Positions 1 to 6,406 of a DNA stretch of 6,676 nucleotides are shown piece by piece. The DNA is taken from assembly GCA_030043395.1 (NCBI GenBank), contig JASHXW010000521.1, forward strand, positions 1 through 6,676, read 5' to 3'. A program made the position numbers and the translations under genes. The notes under the pieces are model-generated. The model did not search any database. It was not told the origin of the DNA and worked only from the letters and a program-made list of their open reading frames with translations. Every line of letters begins with the position of its first letter. Within the stretch, counting starts at the first letter, position 1. Source of the DNA: Streptosporangiaceae bacterium. GTDB lineage: Bacteria; Actinomycetota; Actinomycetes; Streptosporangiales; Streptosporangiaceae.

Positions 1-727
1 GTGATCGTGTCCGACGCGCTGGAGATGCGCGCGGTCAGCGGCCCGTACGGCATACCCGGGGCAGCAGTCATGGCAGTGGCGGCCGGGACCGACCTGCTGT
101 GCTTCGGCCGCGATCAGGACGAGCTGACGTACCTGCGCGTCAGGGACGCGCTCGTCGAAGCTGTCACCTCAGGACGGATTCCAGCCTCCAGGCTCGAGGA
201 GTCAGCCACCCGGGTAGCCGAGCTGCGCGCCTGGGCCACCGCCGCCCGCCAGGACACCACCAGCCTCCTTGCCAGTCCCAACGGCACCGTGGGCATGGTC
301 GCCGCCCGCCGCGCGCTCCGGCTCGAAGGCACGCCTGGGCCGATGATCGACCCGGTCCTGGTCGAGATCGTCCCGCCGTCCAACATCGCCGTCGGGACCG
401 TTCCGTGGGGCCTGAGCACGTGGGCCGACCCGGCATCCGTGTTCCGGATCAGCACCAGCGACGCCCAGCCGACTGCGACCGACGACGCGCTGGCGGCCGC
501 GTCAGGACGGCCGCTACTGGTTGTCGTTCGTGACGCCCATCGCTATCCCGTTGCCCGGGACATCGTCCTGCGCATGCTCGCTGCCAGGCCCGATGCCGTG
601 GTTGTCGAGATGGGACTACCGGTCTGGCATCCCCCCGCGCACGTATATCTGGTTACATTTGGTGCCACGCGCGCGAGTAGTCGCGCTGCGGCTGAGATAC
701 TCGGCTTGACAGATGAGGTGAGCGCCA

Positions 728-747
<20 letters not shown>
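1..747 (+). CDS. Glycoside hydrolase family 3 protein, probable beta-N-acetylhexosaminidase (NagZ type), 5' end missing
   Basis: This is the C-terminal 248 residues of a GH3 enzyme that probably removes terminal N-acetylglucosamine from chitooligosaccharides or muropeptides. The first visible residues, [12 protein letters not shown], match the GH3 motif in which the Asp of the S-D pair (D5 here) is the catalytic nucleophile. G-T-D-L-L-C near residues 29-34 and the [11 protein letters not shown] helix are typical of the end of the NagZ barrel. From about residue 95 a second domain follows, with PWGL and a late [12 protein letters not shown] segment, as in actinobacterial GH3 hexosaminidases. 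The substrate-binding front half and the His-bearing loop of NagZ enzymes lie outside the window, so substrate and localisation are not visible. The GTG at base 1 is internal, not the start. The stop lies 20 bases inside the next gene, indicating co-transcription and translational coupling. The family is secure; the exact substrate is inferred. Confidence 0.87.
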
Positions 748-1949
<1,202 letters not shown>

Positions 1950-1951
<2 letters not shown>

Positions 1952-1992
1952 CCCGCGCGCCGCACCCGCCCGACCCGCGCGCCGCACCCGCC
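1950..1992. repeat. Tandem duplication of a 21-base unit at the ABC ATPase stop codon
   Basis: Two identical 21-base copies lie at 1950-1970 and 1972-1992 with a period of 22. The unit starts GACCCGCGCGCC and ends GCACCCGCC. The first copy takes in the last two bases of the TGA stop of the ABC ATPase, so the duplication lies immediately downstream of the coding region and does not change the protein. It looks like a replication-slippage product in C-rich DNA. No function is claimed. Confidence 0.85.
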
Positions 1993-2029
1993 TCCGCTGG
2001 CCCGAAGGTCATGGACACTTCTCAGTGAG

Positions 2030-2068
2030 TGGACGTTTTTCACGCGACAACCGCGTGAAAAACGTCCA
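2030..2068 (+). terminator. Perfect 17-bp inverted repeat, probable transcription terminator
   Basis: The left arm 2030-2046 (TGGACGTTTTTCACGCG) is the exact reverse complement of the right arm 2052-2068, with a 5-base loop ACAAC. It lies 78 bases after the ABC ATPase stop, where the sugar-uptake transcript should end. There is no T-run after the right arm, so it is not a canonical intrinsic terminator. Actinobacterial terminators often lack a U tract, and a long stem of this kind could still terminate or protect the 3' end. Symmetry also allows a DNA-level role as an operator or dispersed palindrome. The inverted repeat is certain; the role is inferred. Confidence 0.6.
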
Positions 2069-2085
2069 GCGACTGAAAATCGTCC
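2031..2085. repeat. Three copies of a GGACG(T/A)TTTTCA dodecamer
   Basis: GGACGTTTTTCA occurs on the plus strand at 2031-2042 and on the minus strand at 2067-2056. GGACGATTTTCA, one mismatch away, is on the minus strand at 2085-2074. The first two copies form most of the 17-bp inverted repeat; the third falls outside it. The extra copy shows that the sequence is not merely one hairpin and may be a repeated protein-binding or mobile palindromic motif. Confidence 0.6.
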
Positions 2086-2100
2086 GCCACCCTCGGGGGA

Positions 2101-2174
2101 CGAGCGGATGGGCGGCCGAACAAACGGATGGGCGGCCGAACGAGCGGCCGGGCGGCCGGGCGGCCGGGCGGGCG
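2101..2174. repeat. GC-rich tandem repeat (20-base units passing into 8-base units)
   Basis: Three consecutive 20-base units start at 2101, 2121 and 2141. The first two share the 17-base core CGGATGGGCGGCCGAAC at 2105-2121 and 2125-2141; the third is diverged. From 2145 the array becomes three perfect CGGCCGGG octamers (2145-2152, 2153-2160, 2161-2168) and a partial fourth. The nesting of two periods is typical of slippage-generated minisatellite DNA between genes. No conserved coding frame is evident, and the rest of this 323-base gap (2175-2274) shows no recognisable promoter or gene. Confidence 0.8.
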
Positions 2175-2274
2175 ATAGTAGCACTCGTCACACTCAGTTT
2201 CTCCGCGCCATCCACAGCCCAGTGCCAGGGCCGAGCCGCTGTCCACAGGCACGTCGGGCGAGAAGCCAAGCTCG

Positions 2275-3282
2275 GTGCCTTCGCGCCAAGCTGCGAGGGT
2301 GACTAGCCGAGTAGCGAAGAAGTTCGAGGACCTGATTGGCTTTCAGGACGGAGTGATCGCGCGCTGGCAGATCGCCAAATGCCCGCACGACTTGTCCGCC
2401 GTCGACGCTTGTCTTCGCCGCCACACCTGGCAGCCCTTATATCGCGGGGTCTACGCCACTTACAGCGGCCGCACGGCCAGGAAGAGCATTCTCTGGGCCG
2501 CCGTCCTGCGCTGCGGGCCAGATGCCGTCCTCAGCCACTACACGGCGGCGGAGCTGGAGGACATCGGCGCGATCCAGGCCGGCGTCGTTCACGTCACCAT
2601 CCCACTAGAAGCGCGGGCGAGGATCAGCAAGCTGGAGCGCGGTGGCGGCGTCCCGGCGATCGTGCTGCACAGGTCATCGCGGTTGGACGCGACCCGCCAT
2701 CCGGCGAAAGCTCCACCCAGGACCCGCCTGCCGGAGACCATCCTCGACCTCACCGACGTCTCGGAGAGCTTCGATAAGGCGTTCGGCTGGCTCTCGGTTG
2801 CCTGTGGCGGCCGGAGGGTCAAGCCCGACCAGCTCCGCGAGGCAGCCATGGCCCGGCCGAGGCTCCGCTGGCGATCGGCGATTCTCGGAGCGCTCGATGA
2901 TGTTGCCGAAGGGGTTCACTCCAATCTCGAGCTGAAGTACATGAGGGATGTCGAGCGAGCCCATGGCCTGCCGGCTGCGACCCGCCAGGCTCCGCAGGCG
3001 CTCGGGGCGAGATCGGCTTACCAGGACAACCTCTACGAGGACTTCGGGGTCGGCGTGGAACTCGATGGCCTGGCCGCGCATCCGGCCGAAAGACGCTGGG
3101 ACGACATACGCCGGGACAACGTCTTCGCCAGCCGCGGAGTGACCACCTTGCGTTATAGCTGGGCCGATGTCACCGAGCGGCCATGCGCGGTGGCCTCGCA
3201 GGTGGCCGCCGCACTGCGCAAGCACGGCTGGACGGGTACGCCGCGCAGGTGCGGACCAGGATGCAAGCTCCGCGCCGCCTGA
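2275..3282 (+). CDS. AbiEi-antitoxin-like N-terminal domain fused to a DUF559/Vsr-like nuclease-fold domain
   Basis: The product is 335 residues. The N-terminal part, with DGVIARWQIAKC (25-36), a predicted winged helix and the PLYRGVYA motif, resembles the AbiEi-type antitoxin domain of type IV toxin-antitoxin systems. The C-terminal part, from about residue 215, has a PD-(D/E)XK/Vsr-like layout: E219 in NLELKY, D251 in YQDNLY, E262 and D264 in VELDG, H269, then R-R-D-N and LRYSWADV. Candidate metal-binding residues are present, so nuclease activity is possible but unproven. Many actinobacteria carry such stand-alone fusions and their role is not established. No AbiEii-type toxin lies beside it. 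The GTG at 2275 follows a weak GCGAGAAG (2259-2266). A second GTG at 2299, with GCGAGG too close to help, and another at 2353 are alternatives. The gene converges with the nitroreductase, 25 bases away. Confidence 0.82.
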   Translation: MPSRQAARVTSRVAKKFEDLIGFQDGVIARWQIAKCPHDLSAVDACLRRHTWQPLYRGVYATYSGRTARKSILWAAVLRCGPDAVLSHYTAAELEDIGAIQAGVVHVTIPLEARARISKLERGGGVPAIVLHRSSRLDATRHPAKAPPRTRLPETILDLTDVSESFDKAFGWLSVACGGRRVKPDQLREAAMARPRLRWRSAILGALDDVAEGVHSNLELKYMRDVERAHGLPAATRQAPQALGARSAYQDNLYEDFGVGVELDGLAAHPAERRWDDIRRDNVFASRGVTTLRYSWADVTERPCAVASQVAAALRKHGWTGTPRRCGPGCKLRAA

Positions 3283-3307
3283 TCACATGCCCTGGACATG
3301 TCAACTG

Positions 3308-3868
3308 TCACCAGTGGTTGCGGTGCACCACTTCGGCGAACGGCCGACGGTCGGGAACGCGGATCGGCGCGAGCGGGCGTCCGGCCGGGTAACCAAGCGA
3401 GATCAGCAGCACGCAGGTCCGGTCCTGCGGGTAGCCGAGCAGCTCGCGGGCGAGTTCCTCGTCTCCGATTCCCGAGTGGCAGCTGCCGATGCCCAGGCCG
3501 GCCGCCGCGATCATGATCGACATCGCCGCCTGGCCGAGGTCGAACTGAACGCGCGACCGCGCCGCATCCTCGTCCGACACGACCAGCCCGATCGTGGCGG
3601 CCGAGCTCGCGATGTGCCCGCCACCCACCCACACGCCAGCGAGGCGGACGAGCTGCTCGCGGTCGGTGACCACGACGAAATCCCAGGGCTGGGTGTTCTT
3701 CGACGAAGGTGACCGGCGGCCAGCCTCGAGGATCTCGTCGAGGTCCTCGGCCGAGACCGGCCGGTCCGCGTACTGCCGGACGTTGCGCCGGGACGCGATC
3801 GCGTCCCATGCGCTGACGTGGCCACCGGCTCCGGCTGGCACGGATCCCTCGTCCCGTGACGGTTCCAT
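3308..3868 (-). CDS. Nitroreductase family FMN-dependent oxidoreductase
   Basis: This is a 186-residue flavoprotein of the nitroreductase superfamily, which uses FMN and NAD(P)H to reduce nitro compounds, quinones or unknown natural substrates in the cytoplasm. Family signatures appear in order: the FMN phosphate-binding SRRNVRQY (26-33, with R27 and R31), SPSSKNTQPWDF (53-64), the central helix DLGQAAMSIMIAAAGLGIGSC (from about 110), and LGYPAGRPLAP near residue 158. Length matches the short single-domain members. ATG 3868 is the first in-frame start, but no strong ribosome-binding site precedes it. The first 20 residues, rich in Gly, Pro and Ser, are probably a non-conserved tail. It is divergent from the Trp leader that begins at 4006, so the two share a 137-base control region. 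The physiological substrate cannot be told from sequence. Confidence 0.9.
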   Translation of the reverse strand: MEPSRDEGSVPAGAGGHVSAWDAIASRRNVRQYADRPVSAEDLDEILEAGRRSPSSKNTQPWDFVVVTDREQLVRLAGVWVGGGHIASSAATIGLVVSDEDAARSRVQFDLGQAAMSIMIAAAGLGIGSCHSGIGDEELARELLGYPQDRTCVLLISLGYPAGRPLAPIRVPDRRPFAEVVHRNHW

Positions 3869-3890
3869 CGGCTGTCCAACCCCTGTCCGT

Positions 3891-3940
3891 GAGCGTGGCC
3901 CGAGCCGTTGAGCATCGCCTGGAGCGTGGACGGAGCGTGG
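3891..3940. repeat. Three direct copies of GAGCGTGG in the divergent control region
   Basis: GAGCGTGG occurs at 3891-3898, 3922-3929 and 3933-3940. The last two sit 11 bases apart, about one helical turn, in the context GGAGCGTGG. They lie just upstream of the nitroreductase start and about 55 bases upstream of the proposed trpS -10 element. They could be sites for a regulator, but an 8-mer in GC-rich DNA may recur by chance. Confidence 0.4.
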
Positions 3941-3993
3941 TCCTAAGCGCGAAGATGCCGCCCGGACGCGATAGCGATCTCCCCGAACTCGAC

Positions 3994-4006
3994 TATCATG
4001 TCACCA
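3994..4006 (+). promoter_or_regulatory. Probable promoter -10 element for the Trp leader/trpS transcript
   Basis: TATCAT at 3994-3999 fits the actinobacterial -10 consensus TANNNT. It is followed by six bases, GTCACC, and then the leader ATG at 4006. That spacing places transcription initiation at or next to the A of the start codon, as in leaderless mRNAs, which are common in actinobacteria. No purine-rich ribosome-binding site lies before 4006, which agrees. No convincing -35 hexamer is seen 16-19 bases upstream, so this is a proposal, not a certainty. Confidence 0.5.
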
Positions 4007-4044
4007 TGAGCAGCCTCTCGTGCCTGGTCTGGTGGTCGTCCTAG
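4006..4044 (+). CDS. Trp leader peptide (12 residues, tandem Trp codons) of the trpS attenuator
   Basis: The ORF encodes MSSLSCLVWWSS and stops at TAG (4042-4044). Two adjacent Trp codons lie at 4030-4035. Trp is normally about 1% of residues, so a Trp pair in a 12-residue ORF placed between a promoter and an intrinsic terminator ahead of a Trp-tRNA synthetase is diagnostic of a sensing peptide. Its translation, not its product, is the likely function: ribosomes pause on the UGG codons when charged Trp-tRNA is scarce. The frame stays open upstream to 3856, but that would start inside the nitroreductase gene and before the promoter. ATG 4006 is therefore preferred, probably translated leaderless. 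Such peptides precede trp biosynthetic genes and auxiliary trpS genes in actinobacteria. Confidence 0.85.
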   Translation: MSSLSCLVWWSS

Positions 4045-4101
4045 GACGGCTGATCGGAGCATGCACGGGAGCGGGCCGTCCGGATGGGACGGCCTTTCTT
4101 T
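4035..4101 (+). promoter_or_regulatory. Ribosome-mediated transcription attenuator (segments 1-4) controlling trpS
   Basis: Four segments can be read directly. Segment 1 (4035-4040, GTCGTC) pairs with 4045-4050 (GACGGC, one G-U) around a CTAG loop: the protector. Segment 2 (4044-4050, GGACGGC) is the exact complement of 4075-4081 (GCCGTCC): the antiterminator. Segment 3 (4074-4081, GGCCGTCC) pairs perfectly with segment 4 (4087-4094, GGACGGCC): the terminator. Segment 3 cannot be in both stems. A ribosome stalled on the Trp codons (4030-4035) covers segment 1 and frees segment 2 to capture segment 3, so transcription continues. A ribosome reaching the stop codon, whose last base is also the first base of segment 2, masks segment 2 and lets the terminator form. 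Pairings are seen in the sequence; the switching is inferred from the trp-operon model. Confidence 0.85.
4074..4101 (+). terminator. Intrinsic terminator of the Trp attenuator
   Basis: An 8-bp perfect GC-rich stem, GGCCGTCC (4074-4081) with GGACGGCC (4087-4094), closes a 5-base loop GGATG and is followed at once by TTTCTTT (4095-4101). A T-rich tail is uncommon in DNA of this GC content, which strengthens the call. It lies between the leader stop codon and the trpS ribosome-binding site, so it would end transcription before the structural gene. Confidence 0.88.
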
Positions 4102-4155
4102 ATGCCTAACGGGCCGCGCACCCGGATCGCCCTTCACCGACAGAAGGAGCCAGGT

Positions 4156-5265
4156 GTGATTACAGACCCTGCTATTGCGATTACGGACGCGGCGCGGGCC
4201 GATGCCGCCGGCTCGGCAACCTTCCGAGCGTTCCAGCGCCGGTCGACCGAACTCGAGGCGCTCATCGCGGCTGACGCGACACCCTTCCGGATCCTTACCG
4301 GCGACCGGCCAACAGGCCCGCTGCACCTGGGCCACTACTTCGGCACCCTGATCAGCCGGGTCCGGCTGCAGCAAGCTGGCGTTCAGCTCTTCGTCCTGGT
4401 GGCCGACTACCAGGTGCTGACCGACCGCGATGTCGCCGACCGGCTGGCCGACCATGTCGATGGGCTCATCGCGGACTACCTCGCCGTCGGGGTCGATCCA
4501 GCGACCGCGACGATCTTCGCGCACAGCGCCGTTCCCGCCCTCAATCAGCTGACGTTGCCGTTCCTCTCCCTGGTGTCGGTCAGCGAGCTCCAGCGCAATC
4601 CCACGGTCAAGGAGGACATCGCGCAGTCCAGGCAAGCTAGTGTCAGCGGGCTGATGTTCACCTACCCGGTCCATCAGGCGGCCGACATCTTGTTCTGCAA
4701 GGCGAACCTGGTGCCGGTCGGCAAGGACCAGCTCCCGCACATCCAGCTCACCCGCTCGATCGCACGGCGCTTCAACGACCGGTACGCCGGTGGATCGGAG
4801 TTCTTCCCCGTGCCGGACGCGCTCTTGTCGTCCGCCCCCAACCTGCTCGGCCTCGACGGGGACAAGATGAGCAAGAGCCGCGGGAACGCCGTCGCGATCC
4901 GCGCAACGGCCGACGAGACAGCCACGCTGATCAGGTACGCGAAGACCGACGCCGAGCGGGAGATCACCTACGAGCCCGACACCAGGCCCGAGGTGTCCAG
5001 CCTGGTGCTGCTCGCGGCCCTCTGCCAAGGGCGTGCACCACAAGACGTTGCCGCGCAGATCGGCTCCGCCGGAGCCGCCGAGCTCAAGCGCGTGGTCACC
5101 GAGTCGGTCAACGAGTTCATGCGCCCGATCCGGGAACGGCGCGCCGAGCTCGCCACGGATCCCGGCTACTTGCGTGGAGTCCTCCGCGACGGCAACGCCC
5201 GGGCCAGGGCCATTGCGGGCCGCACCCTGGACGAGGTCCGCGCGGCCATGGGAACGACCTACTGA
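4156..5265 (+). CDS. trpS: Tryptophanyl-tRNA synthetase, auxiliary TrpRS II type
   Basis: This class I synthetase attaches tryptophan to tRNA-Trp in the cytoplasm using ATP. The 369-residue product has the HIGH-type motif HLGH (57-60) inside GDRPTGPLHLGHY and KMSKS (237-241). Between them are RNPTVKEDIAQ (147-157), YPVHQAADI (170-178) and VPVGKDQLPH (186-195), and the C-terminal PIRERRAEL helix follows. GDRPTG, QRNPTVK and the YPV-x-QAAD block resemble Deinococcus TrpRS II more than the housekeeping GxQPTGxLHLGNY form. An upstream in-frame ATG at 4084 lies in the terminator loop. GTG 4156 is chosen because AGAAGGAG (4142-4149) sits 6 bases before it. Expression should follow the upstream attenuator. 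Auxiliary TrpRS enzymes of this kind can give resistance to indolmycin-like inhibitors; whether this one does cannot be told. The enzyme family is secure. Confidence 0.95.
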   Translation: MITDPAIAITDAARADAAGSATFRAFQRRSTELEALIAADATPFRILTGDRPTGPLHLGHYFGTLISRVRLQQAGVQLFVLVADYQVLTDRDVADRLADHVDGLIADYLAVGVDPATATIFAHSAVPALNQLTLPFLSLVSVSELQRNPTVKEDIAQSRQASVSGLMFTYPVHQAADILFCKANLVPVGKDQLPHIQLTRSIARRFNDRYAGGSEFFPVPDALLSSAPNLLGLDGDKMSKSRGNAVAIRATADETATLIRYAKTDAEREITYEPDTRPEVSSLVLLAALCQGRAPQDVAAQIGSAGAAELKRVVTESVNEFMRPIRERRAELATDPGYLRGVLRDGNARARAIAGRTLDEVRAAMGTTY

Positions 5266-5269
5266 GAGG

Positions 5270-6064
5270 TCACTGGTCGCCGGACAGGGCCTTGCGGGGG
5301 TGACTGCCGTCTACGTAGCCGACGAAAGGGGGGTAGATGCCGTAGCCGAGCAGCTCCTGCAGCCGCTGCGGAAGCTCCCGCACCGTGGCACGCGGAACAG
5401 CCAGGCAGTGGTTCTCCTGCTGGCGCAGCCAGCCAGCCGCGTATTCCAGGATTACCCCGAGCCGAGGCTGGCCGGTCTGGTTCGCTCCCCCGCCGTGCCA
5501 CAGGCTGCCCAGGTAGAACATGGCCGAGCCGGGTGACATCGTGGCCATCACCACTGGGTCGTCCGCCACGGGATGGCGCCCTTCCTCCCACTTGTGGCTG
5601 CCCGGCACGAACCTGGTAGCGCCGTTCTGCTCGGTGAAGTCGTCAAGCGGCCACATCGTGTTGACCACGAGCACGCGATGCGGCCGCGGCAACGGGTAGA
5701 TGGAGTCGTCGCAGTGCAGGATCTGTGCTTGCTCCCCCGGCCCGATCCTGATGCCGACCGGAGCGCTGAGCTGATAATGGCCGAGCACCTGGTCGAGCAC
5801 GTCGAGCAGAAGGGGATGAATCGCCGCCTGGTCGAAAGTCCTCGTCTTGGCGAATAGCGCATAGACACGTTGCGTCGAGAATCCTTCGAACGGATTCCGG
5901 CCCGTGCGTGTTTCCCTCAGCACCCGGTCCAGGTCGTTCCTGGCCGCCTCGACCTCGCTGGCCGGCATCATCCCGGACACGATCACGTAGCCGTCCTCAG
6001 TCAGCCGCCGAACGACCTCCTGGCCGGTCGCCGACCCGGCTGGCAGCGGATCCGATGCTCGCAT
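5270..6064 (-). CDS. Phytanoyl-CoA dioxygenase (PhyH) family Fe(II)/2-oxoglutarate-dependent oxygenase
   Basis: This predicted cytoplasmic mononuclear iron oxygenase uses O2 and 2-oxoglutarate. In the 264-residue form from ATG 6064, the facial triad is visible: H117 and D119 in LHCDDSIYP, and distal H190 in SLWHGGGAN. R201 in QPRLG is the candidate 2-oxoglutarate-binding Arg. The N-terminal LTEDGYVIVSGMM and the GATRFVPGSHKW block (148-159) are PhyH hallmarks. All expected catalytic residues are present. PhyH members in actinobacteria act on very different substrates, including natural-product intermediates, and nothing here identifies the substrate. The frame extends to an ATG at 6154, but the added 30 residues look non-conserved and neither start has a strong ribosome-binding site, so 6064 is a moderate choice. 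Its stop lies 4 bases from the convergent trpS stop, with no terminator between. Confidence 0.88.
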   Translation of the reverse strand: MRASDPLPAGSATGQEVVRRLTEDGYVIVSGMMPASEVEAARNDLDRVLRETRTGRNPFEGFSTQRVYALFAKTRTFDQAAIHPLLLDVLDQVLGHYQLSAPVGIRIGPGEQAQILHCDDSIYPLPRPHRVLVVNTMWPLDDFTEQNGATRFVPGSHKWEEGRHPVADDPVVMATMSPGSAMFYLGSLWHGGGANQTGQPRLGVILEYAAGWLRQQENHCLAVPRATVRELPQRLQELLGYGIYPPFVGYVDGSHPRKALSGDQ

Positions 6065-6406
6065 GCCTGCATTGTCGCAGGTTGGCTGGCGGGCGCGGGC
6101 AGAACTACGGATGGCCTGTGGTGATGCCGCCGCTGGCTGATAACAAGACCTCATGGCGACTGTCGTCGTGCAGCGCCGATGGCGTTAGGTACCTATATGC
6201 CAGTTCCGTTCCGGCCACGCCATCTCGATACGCTAACGCAATCGCAATTAGAAGGCTCGCTAATCCATCTTGGCCTTAAGATTCATCACACAATCATCTG
6301 CCCAATCGAATGGCGAAAAGGTAAATAGCGCGCACGTCGCGCTTCGGCGAGCGGTCTGTCGGCATGGTCGTCGCGTGCTGCGCCCTGGCCTACGGGGGTT
6401 CATGAA
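6065..6406. other. Divergent intergenic region, relatively AT-rich, no gene seen
   Basis: This stretch separates the PhyH gene from the divergent secreted-protein gene. About 6180-6330 is clearly more AT-rich than the coding DNA on both sides and has stops in most frames, as expected of a promoter region. It contains a perfect 10-base palindrome, TAGGTACCTA, at 6186-6195. I could not place a convincing -35/-10 pair for either gene. If the PhyH protein starts at 6154 instead, the gap begins at 6155. Confidence 0.6.

Noticed and set aside
2101..2174. CRISPR-like array
   Set aside because: Units are contiguous 20- and 8-base tandem repeats without unique spacers.
3285..3301. Small inverted repeat ACATG...CATGT between the convergent AbiEi-like and nitroreductase genes
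   Set aside because: A 5-bp stem with a 7-base loop and no T-run is too weak to call a terminator.
3167..3712. Plus-strand ORF antisense to the nitroreductase
   Set aside because: It overlaps a well-supported nitroreductase and the end of the AbiEi-like gene, and its product has no family features.
3153..3809. Minus-strand ORF of 218 codons overlapping the nitroreductase
   Set aside because: It is a shifted frame of the nitroreductase gene, composed of Arg/Gly/Pro-rich low-complexity sequence with no motif.
3856..4005. Longer 62-codon ORF ending in the Trp leader
   Set aside because: It would start inside the nitroreductase gene and upstream of the proposed promoter. The downstream ATG 4006 fits the attenuator arrangement.
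4084..4155. ATG at 4084 as the trpS start (24 extra residues)
   Set aside because: It lies in the loop of the attenuator terminator, has no ribosome-binding site and adds non-conserved residues. GTG 4156 has AGAAGGAG at the right distance.
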